The notes beneath the pieces were generated by a model. It was given only the letters and a program-made list of their open reading frames with translations, had not been told where the DNA came from and did no database searches. The position numbers were made by a program, and so were the translations under genes. Positions 40,185 through 46,447 of a stretch of DNA of 46,447 nt are shown one piece after another. Source of the DNA: Nonomuraea antri (GTDB lineage: Bacteria; Actinomycetota; Actinomycetes; Streptosporangiales; Streptosporangiaceae); the NCBI RefSeq assembly GCF_013283785.1, contig NZ_JABCPZ010000064.1, positions 1-46,447 of the forward strand, read 5' to 3'. The first letter of the stretch is position 1. Every line of letters starts with the position of its first letter.

Positions 40185-40607
40185 ATGGCGTCAGCGCGAC
40201 AGATCGCCGGTCCGTGCCAGGCATGGCCGGAGGACAGCGCCTTCATCCGTGAGGTGCTCGACCGCATCGGCGACAAGTGGACGGTGCTGGCCGTCAGCAC
40301 CCTGAACGCCGGCCCGCTGCGCTACTCCGACCTGCACGCGAGCATCCCAGGGATCTCTCAGCGGATGCTGACCCAGACGCTCAAGCATCTCGAGCGCGAC
40401 GGCCTGATCACCCGGACCGCGTACGCCGAGGTCCCGCCGCGAGTGGAGTACGAGCTGACGGACCTGGGCCGGTCACTGCTGGGCGCGGTGACGGCGATGG
40501 CCGGTTGGGCCGCCGCCCACCACGGGGAGATCGCCGGCAACCGGGCCGCCAGCGAGCTGACAGGAGTTGGCCGAGGCAAGGTCGCGGGCAACGCGTCGGC
40601 GGGCTGA
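40185..40607 (+). CDS. HxlR-family transcriptional regulator
   Basis: GAGAGG precedes ATG 40185. 140 residues with the HxlR wHTH (FIREVLDRIGDKWTVLAVST, RYSDLHASIPGISQRMLTQT, LERDGLITRTAYAEVPPRVE). A Cys near the N-terminus (GPCQAW) is the position used for thiol sensing in YodB/QorR-type members. Divergent from azoR. Likely represses azoR, itself and the downstream DsbA-like gene. Confidence 0.9.
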   Translation: MASARQIAGPCQAWPEDSAFIREVLDRIGDKWTVLAVSTLNAGPLRYSDLHASIPGISQRMLTQTLKHLERDGLITRTAYAEVPPRVEYELTDLGRSLLGAVTAMAGWAAAHHGEIAGNRAASELTGVGRGKVAGNASAG

Positions 40608-40777
40608 GGTGCCGGCGGGCTGAGGCGTCGGTGGCGCTCATCGCTCCGTAGTGACGGGCACATCGGGCATACCGCTCGCTGCCTCGTCGGTGGTGCCTGT
40701 GTGGCACACCCCGGTATCGGGCTCACACCACCCATCGCTGGGGGCCGTCACGATCTGAAGGCCGTCCCTCGCCTCGC

Positions 40778-41461
40778 TCATGACGCAAGCTCACTCGGTA
40801 CCGTCCCGGCCACCTGCTCCAGCAATTGGCCATAGACGTGGACCTTCAGGGCGCCCGGGGCGGCCACCCGGCGGTCGAGGACGACGAATGGGACGCCGGT
40901 GGCGCCCAGTTCCAGGCCCTCGGCCCGGTCGGCGCGTACGCGGTCGGCGTACTCGTCACCTGCGAGGATCTCGCGGACTCGCCGTTCGTCCAATCCGACC
41001 GACAGTGCGACGCCTGCCAGCGCGTCGGAGTCGTAGGGGTTGAGTGTGCCTGCGAAGTAGCCGTCCTGGACGTCGGAGAAGAACTCGAACCCGCGGCCCT
41101 GGTCGCCTGCGTACTGCACCACGCGGTGCAGGTCGAAGGTGTTGGCGCCGAACCGGTCCAGAGAGAACTCGAGCCCCTCGCCGCGTGCGATCGTCTGCAT
41201 CTGGCGCTCGGCCTGGAGGGCGTGGGCGGCAGTACCGCCGTAGGCCCGGATGAAGGCCTTCTCGATCGTCTCCGGCTGCTGCGGCGCGTTCGGGTTCAGC
41301 TGGAAGGAGCGCATCCTGATGCCGAACCTGTCCGCGTCCGGACGTTGCGCGATCGCGGCCCGGAGCCGGTGCTGGCCGACGTAGCACCACGGGCAGCCCA
41401 GGTCGGACCACACCTCGATGACGACCTGCGGCCCGTCGGGTTGTGTTGCGCGTTCAGTCAT
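40778..41461 (-). CDS. DsbA-family (FrnE-like) oxidoreductase
   Basis: GAGGAAG precedes ATG 41461. The alternative start at 41512 would put the operator inside the gene, so 41461 is preferred. 227 residues with the thioredoxin-fold active site DLGCPWCYVG near residue 22, the helical insert (FIRAYGGTAAHALQAERQMQ) and a cis-Pro region GATGVPFVVLDRRV. FrnE-like cytoplasmic members act in thiol/disulfide or polyketide-related chemistry. Co-regulation with azoR is suggested by the shared operator. Confidence 0.88.
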   Translation of the reverse strand: MTERATQPDGPQVVIEVWSDLGCPWCYVGQHRLRAAIAQRPDADRFGIRMRSFQLNPNAPQQPETIEKAFIRAYGGTAAHALQAERQMQTIARGEGLEFSLDRFGANTFDLHRVVQYAGDQGRGFEFFSDVQDGYFAGTLNPYDSDALAGVALSVGLDERRVREILAGDEYADRVRADRAEGLELGATGVPFVVLDRRVAAPGALKVHVYGQLLEQVAGTVPSELAS

Positions 41462-41468
41462 CTTCCTC

Positions 41469-41489
41469 ACCTCACTAGTAGTGCGTAAC
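41469..41489 (-). promoter_or_regulatory. HxlR-type operator ahead of the DsbA-like gene
   Basis: On the minus strand GTTACGCACTACTAGTGAGG (+T), matching the site at 40139 at 15 of 21 positions and containing the palindrome CACTA-G-TAGTG or its overlap ACTAGT. It lies 8-28 bases upstream of the start codon, where binding would block transcription. Confidence 0.65.
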
Positions 41490-41680
41490 ACCATCATGAG
41501 TGAGTAAGACAAGGCCTACAAAAGGCACTTTCAAGTGCGTGGCATTGCCCGGCAGGCACTACCGCGAAGAGGCTGTGCCTGGGCCCGAAGGTGCAGGCCG
41601 CCTGAGACTCACTCCTCCTCTGGTGAGGGGGCCATGTTCGCGAACGTCGCTCAAGTCCTGGTAGGCCCACTGTTGCTGGA

Positions 41681-41726
41681 CATGCAAGAGGCCGCCCTCC
41701 GAATTTCGGGGGCGGCCGTTTGCATG
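41681..41726 (-). terminator. Terminator of the leftward secreted-protein gene
   Basis: CATGCAA and GGCCGCCC pair with GGGCGGCC and TTGCATG, giving a long two-part stem. 34 bases after the stop at 41760. Confidence 0.75.
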
Positions 41727-41759
41727 CCTACTATCGTTCCGAGTTCCCGGCCGTGGCCG

Positions 41760-42233
41760 TCAGCATGGATCGAGGTAGTAGATCGGGCGCCAATCGACGC
41801 CATGTATCGCACCGTCGGCTGGAATTTCTCGTTTGGTGACCCGGGAGATGTCCTTCAGCCGGGCGACTGCCTCGTCGGTCTGGCGATTGCGGACGGCGCC
41901 CGCGTCAATGAAGTTTCTGAGGGAACGTTCTCCGCAGTAATAGAGATGGTAGACAGTGTGCAGACCATCTCCCTGGCCGGCGGCGACGCACAGGTATCCG
42001 GCCCTACAGAAGGTCAGCCAGTAGTTCCGCGCCGTCCCGGACAGGTTTCGGTACACCCTTTCTCGGGTGCTGTCGAACGGAGTTAATGTCGGGGTCCAGG
42101 CCATCGCGCCGACCGCCGGCTCGTCCGTACCTTTCCTGCCTGCCGTGGCCTGTGCCGAGGTGCTGACCGCGAACATCGAGAACAGGATGACGACGACGGC
42201 AGCCGCCCTCGCCGGCGATCTGAGGTGCTTCAT
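41760..42233 (-). CDS. Secreted protein, 157 residues
   Basis: GGAAGGAG precedes ATG 42233. Signal peptide (AAAVVVILFSMFAVSTSAQA) then ~125 residues with five or six Cys (FCRAGYLCVAAGQGDGLHTV, HLYYCGERSLRNFI, C-terminal YYLDPC). The CRAGYLCVA...YHLYYCG pattern is reminiscent of I36-type inhibitor modules, but similarity is weak. Monocistronic, strong terminator. Confidence 0.7.
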   Translation of the reverse strand: MKHLRSPARAAAVVVILFSMFAVSTSAQATAGRKGTDEPAVGAMAWTPTLTPFDSTRERVYRNLSGTARNYWLTFCRAGYLCVAAGQGDGLHTVYHLYYCGERSLRNFIDAGAVRNRQTDEAVARLKDISRVTKREIPADGAIHGVDWRPIYYLDPC

Positions 42234-42320
42234 CGTGCTCCTTCCAATGGTTCCGGGAAATTCATAACTCCTGATCAGCTGCGTTCTCTGGCAGTGCTTC
42301 TGTCACGAGGGGCTCGCTTT

Positions 42321-42656
42321 TCATCTGCGCCAGGCGGTGCATGTGCCGTCGTTGGCGCAGTAGCGGTAGCGAAGGCTCCAGAAGGCGGTGCTGCCCGCCC
42401 TCACGATGCTGACCTTCCCGTAGGGAACCGCGGTTCCGCCTAAGGGGCCGCATCGGCTCGGGGTGCAGAACTCCGCGACGATCCAGTACCGTGTCCCCGT
42501 TCCGGAGGTGCAATAGCCGGTGACGACGTGGCCATCACTGGATCCGATGGCGATGTCGCAGTTGACGGGGGCTGCCGCAGCAGCGTGCGCAGTGGGGATC
42601 GTGCTCCCGACGAGCGCTGCGGCCATGGACAAGCCTGCTATTGTCCTCGAAATCAT
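42321..42656 (-). CDS. Secreted Cys-rich protein, 111 residues
   Basis: AAAGG precedes ATG 42656. Signal peptide (TIAGLSMAAALVGSTIPTAH) and an ~85-residue mature domain with six Cys (NCDIAIGSSDGHVVTGYCTS, FCTPSRCGPLGG, YRYCANDGTCTAW), suggesting three disulfides. No family recognised. Upstream of, and on the same strand as, the other secreted gene at 42233, but 87 bases apart. Confidence 0.7.
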   Translation of the reverse strand: MISRTIAGLSMAAALVGSTIPTAHAAAAAPVNCDIAIGSSDGHVVTGYCTSGTGTRYWIVAEFCTPSRCGPLGGTAVPYGKVSIVRAGSTAFWSLRYRYCANDGTCTAWRR

Positions 42657-42889
42657 GATCTACCTTTCTGGGTACTCGAGAATGGCCCTATCTGCTGTTT
42701 CCTGGCATGCCTTATTCTCGCCAGAAAATAAGGAAAAGCCCGCGAAATTTTCTTTCAGGATCAGCCTTGAACTTAACGTCGGGGCCTGTGCCGACCCAGG
42801 ACATAGGCCGGACATCTGCCGGACATTCGACGATCCCGCCACATCGGCCGACGGCCGAGTGGGCGCACCCAAGTTCAGTGATGGCTCAT

Positions 42890-43120
42890 TACGGGATGCC
42901 GCGCAGTGTCTCTCCCGATCGCGTCGCGGCCGTGCTCGCCCGGCTTCTGACACGTCCAGAACGGAAGCGTGATCATGCTTTGGACATCCGCATCTGCTGC
43001 ATTTGGTGATCGGCTGTATCGGGCGGAGGATGCCGCCCTGTGGCCGAAGGTGCTCCCGGGCGAGGTGCAGGCGGCGGCAGCACGTGCCTGAAGATCATCA
43101 AAAGCGGCTGCCTACCATGG
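42890..43120 (+). pseudogene. Second, deleted copy of the pre-terminase/terminase-S region
   Basis: 42900-43000 resembles 29085-29190 (shared ATGATCATG-type start context and GGACATCCGC). 43005-43112 resembles the small-terminase segment at 29893-29990: GGCCGAAGGTGCT, then GGCGAGGTGCAGGCGGCGG and GCCTGAAGATCATCA. About 700 bases between are missing. The part before (42657-42890) is lower in GC and holds no gene. A leftover of a second related prophage or a duplication. Confidence 0.6.
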
Positions 43121-43198
43121 AGCTGGTCAGGGAGCCATTGCTGACACAATGGAATCGACTGCGCTCGAAGGTCGAGTCCATGAGCCGGGCGGAGGGGC

Positions 43199-43561
43199 AT
43201 GCGCATCGGAGAACTGGCCGCTGAAACCGGGATGAGCCGCGACACCATCCGGTTCTACGAGAAGGTCGGCCTGGTCGAAGGGCGGCGGCTGGACAACGGC
43301 TACCGCGACTTCCCGGCCGAGACGGTGGCCTGGCTGCACTACGTCAAAACCGCGCAGGCGCTCGGCTTCTCGCTGAACGAGATCGCCAGGCACGGCGAGG
43401 AACTGCGCGACGCGCCGGACCAGGCGGTGGCGCTGTCGGCGCTGCTGGCGGACAAGATCCAGATCATCGACGCGCGCATGGCCGAACTGGCCGCCCTGCG
43501 GGCCGAGCTCGCCGCGCGGGTCGACACCGGCTGCCCGCTGCGTCCGCAACCGGCGTCCTAG
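43199..43561 (+). CDS. MerR-family transcriptional regulator
   Basis: GGAGGGG precedes ATG 43199. 120 residues: MerR wHTH (RIGELAAETGMSRDTIRFYE, KVGLVEGRRLDNGYRDFPAE) then the dimerisation helix (LLADKIQIIDARMAELAALR). A single C-terminal Cys (DTGCPLRPQ) and no CxxC motif, so probably not a classic metal sensor. Its TAG overlaps the stop of the convergent kinase gene. Confidence 0.88.
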   Translation: MRIGELAAETGMSRDTIRFYEKVGLVEGRRLDNGYRDFPAETVAWLHYVKTAQALGFSLNEIARHGEELRDAPDQAVALSALLADKIQIIDARMAELAALRAELAARVDTGCPLRPQPAS

Positions 43562-44742
43562 CGCCCCTCTTCGGGAGAGCCAGGAGAGCCGGGGGCGAAC
43601 CGTACGGTGATGGACAGGCCACCTTCCGGGCGCGCCCGGGCGGTGAGGTCGGCGTCGTGGGCCTGCGCGACCGCCTGGACGATGGCGAGCCCGACACCAT
43701 GGCCGCCGTCGCCGTAGCCGCCGCCGTGGCGATCGGCCGTCAGTTTCTGGAACGGCTGGAACAGGCGCTGGACCTGGTCACCGGGGATCACCGGACCGCT
43801 GTTGGCGACCGTGATGGCCGCCTGCGCGTCGGTGGTGACCGTGACGTGCCCGTCCGGGTGGTTGTGGCGGATGGCGTTGTCGATGAGGTTCGCGACGAGG
43901 CTCTCGACCAGTCGCGGGTCCCCGGACGTCGGCGCGGGCGCGAGGTGTTCGGCGAGGTCGAGGCCCTTGCGCACGGCCTGGTCGCGGCGAGACGCGAGCA
44001 CCTCTCCGGCGATGTCGGCGAGGTCGAGCGCGTCCCAGCGGGTGACGCCGCGCTCGCTGGTGGCGAGCGTGAGCAGCGCCTCGACCAGCCGCTCCTGGTA
44101 CGCGCCGACGGCCAGGGCCTCCTGGCAGGCCGCGCGCAGCGTGCCGGTGTCGGCGTCGGGGTCGGCGAGTGCCACTTCGAGCAGGGTACGCACGCCGGCC
44201 AGCGGAGTGCGCAGTTCGTGTGAGGCGTTGGCGACGAAGTGACGCTGGGCGTCGAAGGCGGTCTGGAGGCGGGCGAACAGGTCGTCCAGGGTGTGGCCGA
44301 GTTCGCTCAGCTCGTCCGTGGGCTCGCCCAGGTCGAGGCGCCGGTGCAGGGTGCCGGCCGAGATGATCTCGGCGGTCGAGGTGATCGCACGCAGCGGCCG
44401 CAGGAACCGTCCGGCGACCAGCCAGCCGAGCGCCAGCGCGACGGGGATCAGCAGCACCAGGGCCACACCGGAGCCCACGAGAAGCCGGGGCAGGGCGATC
44501 CCGGGCCCGTCGCCGGTGGTGGCCGGCGAAGGGGAGGCGCCGATGGGCGTGCTCGCGTCGACGCTGGCCAGCGCGACGGCGACGAAGACGAGCACCAGCA
44601 CGCCGGCGGTGTAGATGCCGGCCGCGTAGGCGAGCGCGAGCCGCGTCTGCAGGGATCTCCGGGCCGGTCGCCGGAGGGGCGCGGTGCGCTGACGCGGTCG
44701 CGGGGAGGCCATGGTGAGTTGAGACGGTCGATGGGAGGTCAT
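43558..44742 (-). CDS. Two-component sensor histidine kinase
   Basis: ATG 44742 overlaps the regulator's TGA (ATGA). 394 residues: TM1 (LALAYAAGIYTAGVLVLVFV), short ~30-residue external loop, TM2 (LLVGSGVALVLLIPVALALG), HAMP (residues ~105-155), H box FVANASHELRTPLAGVRTLL, N box LVANLIDNAIRHNHPDGHVT and G box GGGYGDGGHGVGLAIVQAVA. A small sensor loop suggests membrane or envelope sensing. Partner of the response regulator upstream. Confidence 0.92.
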   Translation of the reverse strand: MTSHRPSQLTMASPRPRQRTAPLRRPARRSLQTRLALAYAAGIYTAGVLVLVFVAVALASVDASTPIGASPSPATTGDGPGIALPRLLVGSGVALVLLIPVALALGWLVAGRFLRPLRAITSTAEIISAGTLHRRLDLGEPTDELSELGHTLDDLFARLQTAFDAQRHFVANASHELRTPLAGVRTLLEVALADPDADTGTLRAACQEALAVGAYQERLVEALLTLATSERGVTRWDALDLADIAGEVLASRRDQAVRKGLDLAEHLAPAPTSGDPRLVESLVANLIDNAIRHNHPDGHVTVTTDAQAAITVANSGPVIPGDQVQRLFQPFQKLTADRHGGGYGDGGHGVGLAIVQAVAQAHDADLTARARPEGGLSITVRFAPGSPGSPEEGR

Positions 44743-45401
44743 GCGGATCCGATGCGGTAGCCGCCCTCGCGGACGGTCTCGATCACCGGCGGGTCGCCGA
44801 GCTTGGCCCGCAGCCGGTGCACGGTGTGCTTGACGGCGCTGCTGAACGGGTCGGCGGCCTCGTCCCAGACGCGTTCGAGCAGGTCTTCCGCGGAGAGGAC
44901 CAGGCCGGGCACCGCGAGCAGGCATTCGAGCAGGGCGAACTCCTTGGGGCTCAGCTCGAGCCGCCGCCCGGCGCGGAACGCGACGCGGCGGGCCGGATCG
45001 AGGACGAGGTCACCGTAGGCCAGTGTGGGCGGCAGCGGCGGGGCGGTGCGGCGGGCCAGCGCGCGGACGCGGGCCACCAGTTCGGCGAACGCGAACGGCT
45101 TGGGCAGGTAGTCGTCGGCGCCGAGAGCGAGGCCGTCGACGCGGTCCTCGATCGTGCCGGAGGCGGTGAGCATCAGCACCCGGGTCTCGCAGCGGTCGTG
45201 GGCCAGACGCCGGCAGATCTCGTCCCCGTGCACGCCGGGCAGGTCGCGGTCGAGTATCACCACGTCGTAGCGGGTGACGGCGAGGCGGTCGAGCGCGGCG
45301 GTCCCGTCCAGGACGACGTCGACGGCCATGCCCTCGCGGCGCAGCCCGGCGCCGATGGAGCGGGCCAGGACCTCGAAGTCCTCGACGACGAGGACCCTCA
45401 C
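44739..45401 (-). CDS. OmpR-family response regulator
   Basis: GTG 45401 (VRVLVVED) is chosen as the standard start; GTG 45407 is possible. 220 residues: receiver with acidic pocket ED, phospho-Asp in YDVVILDRDLPGVHGDEICR, Thr in VLMLTASGT, Lys in YLPKPFAFAELVARV. The C-terminal Trans_reg_C wHTH has PKEFALLECLLAVPGLVLSA and AVKHTVHRLRAKLG. Divergent from the membrane protein at 45535, whose promoter carries 11-bp direct repeats typical of this family's sites. Confidence 0.92.
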   Translation of the reverse strand: MRVLVVEDFEVLARSIGAGLRREGMAVDVVLDGTAALDRLAVTRYDVVILDRDLPGVHGDEICRRLAHDRCETRVLMLTASGTIEDRVDGLALGADDYLPKPFAFAELVARVRALARRTAPPLPPTLAYGDLVLDPARRVAFRAGRRLELSPKEFALLECLLAVPGLVLSAEDLLERVWDEAADPFSSAVKHTVHRLRAKLGDPPVIETVREGGYRIGSA

Positions 45402-45492
45402 CGCCACCCGCCGGCGGTGATCGTACGGGGGCGGGGTGGGGCGGTCATGCGTCCACGATGCCAGACGCCGGGTTCCAACCAGGTCGCAGCGG

Positions 45493-45514
45493 CCGCGACC
45501 GGACCGCGACCGGA
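45493..45514. promoter_or_regulatory. Two perfect 11-bp direct repeats
   Basis: CCGCGACCGGA at 45493-45503 is repeated at once at 45504-45514. Head-to-tail 11-bp spacing is what PhoB/OmpR-type regulators bind. The site lies in the 133-base gap between the response-regulator gene and the divergent membrane-protein gene. Confidence 0.65.
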
Positions 45515-45534
45515 CGTCGCGTACAACCGTCGGC

Positions 45535-46447
45535 ATGAGTCGAACCAAGCCGCACCGGCCCGACCAGGACGGCTTCCCCCAGGACCTGCACGCGGAGTGG
45601 ACCAGGTTCCGCACCGCGCCCGGCCCGCTGCTCGCCATGGCGGCCGCGGTGCTGATCACCGTGTCGCTTGGGCTGCTGATCGCCGCGGGCACCCGCAGCA
45701 CCTGCATCACCTGGAAGGGTGAGGGCCCCTGTCCCGCGCCCCTGACGGGACCAGACGGGACGGCGGTGAGCGACAAGTACTACTTCGTGCACCAGCCGCT
45801 CAAGGGGAACGGCGGCATCACCGCCCGCGTGTCGGACCTGACCGGGCAGATGCGGCAGCCGGACGTCGTCCCCGGGGTGCGCAACGTCGAGCGAGGGGTG
45901 GTGCCGTGGGCGAAGGCCGGACTCCTCGTCCGGCCGAGCCTCAAGCCCGGGACGCCGTACGCGGCCGTCATGCTCACCGGCGGCCACGGGGTGCGGATGC
46001 AGCACAACTACATCCACGACGTGGCCGGCCGCCCCGGCGGCGGCCCGCGATGGCTGCGGCTGACCCGCTCGGGCGACCGCATCACCGGCTACGAGTCGGG
46101 CGACGGCCGGACGTGGACCGAGATCGGCACGGTGGAGCTGGCCGGGCTGCCGGAAACGGTCGAGATGGGGCTGTTCGCCACCTCGCCAGGCGCGCTGTGG
46201 ACGATGGCGCAAGCCTTCGCCCAGGCCACGGCCACGTTCGACGAGATCACGCGGGAGGGTGTGGGCGGGCCTTGGCGGTATGACGACGTCGGGGTCGGCT
46301 TGAAGCCCGACGGAAGGACGCCGCACCATCCGGGCGGGGCGGTGGTGGCCGGTGACAAGATCATCGTTACCGGCAGCGGTGACATCGGGCCCGCCACGAT
46401 GGACGGCGGGCTGCGGGCCGACCTCCTGCTGATCGGCGGGGCGGTGG
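45535..46447 (+). CDS. ABC-2-type permease-like membrane protein (3' incomplete)
   Basis: ATG 45535 opens a frame with no stop before the window ends (304 residues visible). N-terminal AEWTRFRTAPGPLLAMAAAV then a TM helix (LITVSLGLLIAA), the usual start of actinomycete ABC-2 permeases. It is followed by a large extracytoplasmic beta-sandwich-like domain (MLTGGHGVRMQHNYIHDVAG, RLTRSGDRITGYESGDGRTW, VEMGLFATSPG) of DUF1349/concanavalin type inserted in the permease. Probably regulated by the adjacent two-component system and probably paired with an ATPase gene beyond the window. Confidence 0.7.
   Translation, partial: MSRTKPHRPDQDGFPQDLHAEWTRFRTAPGPLLAMAAAVLITVSLGLLIAAGTRSTCITWKGEGPCPAPLTGPDGTAVSDKYYFVHQPLKGNGGITARVSDLTGQMRQPDVVPGVRNVERGVVPWAKAGLLVRPSLKPGTPYAAVMLTGGHGVRMQHNYIHDVAGRPGGGPRWLRLTRSGDRITGYESGDGRTWTEIGTVELAGLPETVEMGLFATSPGALWTMAQAFAQATATFDEITREGVGGPWRYDDVGVGLKPDGRTPHHPGGAVVAGDKIIVTGSGDIGPATMDGGLRADLLLIGGAV

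Noticed and set aside
43558..46329. Long antisense frames over the two-component genes and the permease-like gene (e.g. 44817-45722, 45445-46329)
   Set aside because: They mirror genes with clear domain motifs on the other strand.

Overview
The window is high-GC actinomycete DNA. Codon third positions are GC-rich, GTG starts are frequent and genes often overlap as ATGA or GTGA. Protein families such as two-GntR regulators, I36-like and BP74-type secreted proteins and actinophage-type terminase and tail proteins fit a filamentous actinomycete, plausibly of the Streptosporangiales (inference from gene style, not a taxonomic proof). Bases 1-69 are not biological: they are an uncleaned Illumina Nextera i5 adapter, so this is a contig end.

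Layout. 70-6580: a mobile-element module with a Rep-like helix-turn-helix gene, a string of small coupled hypothetical genes, a PP2C-like phosphatase, a DUF5131 remnant and two tandem paralogous HTH genes. 6661-15167: an insertion-sequence graveyard. It holds an IS630-type element with a deleted sister copy back to back, an RHH-like gene facing a double-GntR regulator, an IS5-type element, an IS701 stub, and an IS256 element carrying an IS110 that carries an IS3. 15414-24604: an ArsR-type regulator, secreted proteins, a MerR-like HTH gene, a nonsense-mutated Tad2/DUF2829 (anti-Thoeris) gene, a leftward operon of small paralogous genes, a decayed tyrosine integrase with a divergent operator region, and a rightward operon of translationally coupled small genes. 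24594-37150: phage late-region remnants in normal order (ParB-like, ABC-ATPase/GNAT fusion, small and large terminase, virion protein, MuF-type head protein, tape-measure end, two tail proteins). These are interspersed with opposite-strand cargo genes for membrane, secreted and beta-rich proteins. A ~43/86-bp tandem repeat array and a 32-residue hydrophobic peptide gene also lie here. 37360-43120: chromosomal-looking genes plus small secreted proteins, a divergent azoR/hxlR pair with a nearby DsbA-like oxidoreductase sharing an operator, and a second scrap of the terminase locus. 43199-46447: a MerR regulator, a histidine kinase/response regulator pair, and the start of a divergent membrane protein with 11-bp direct repeats in its promoter.

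Most phage and transposase genes are broken by single-base indels, nonsense codons or internal deletions. Most cargo genes and the right flank are intact, which points to a decaying integrated element whose cargo is retained. One caution: the adapter at the contig start itself differs from the known sequence at about four positions, including two indels, so some of the frameshifts could be base-calling errors.

The least explained signals are: a palindrome-plus-ribosome-site module repeated upstream of at least three separate transcription units; the 86-bp repeat array next to the hydrophobic peptide gene; the ParB-like plus ABC-ATPase/GNAT pair, which may be a DNA-modification cassette; and the shared HxlR-type operator.
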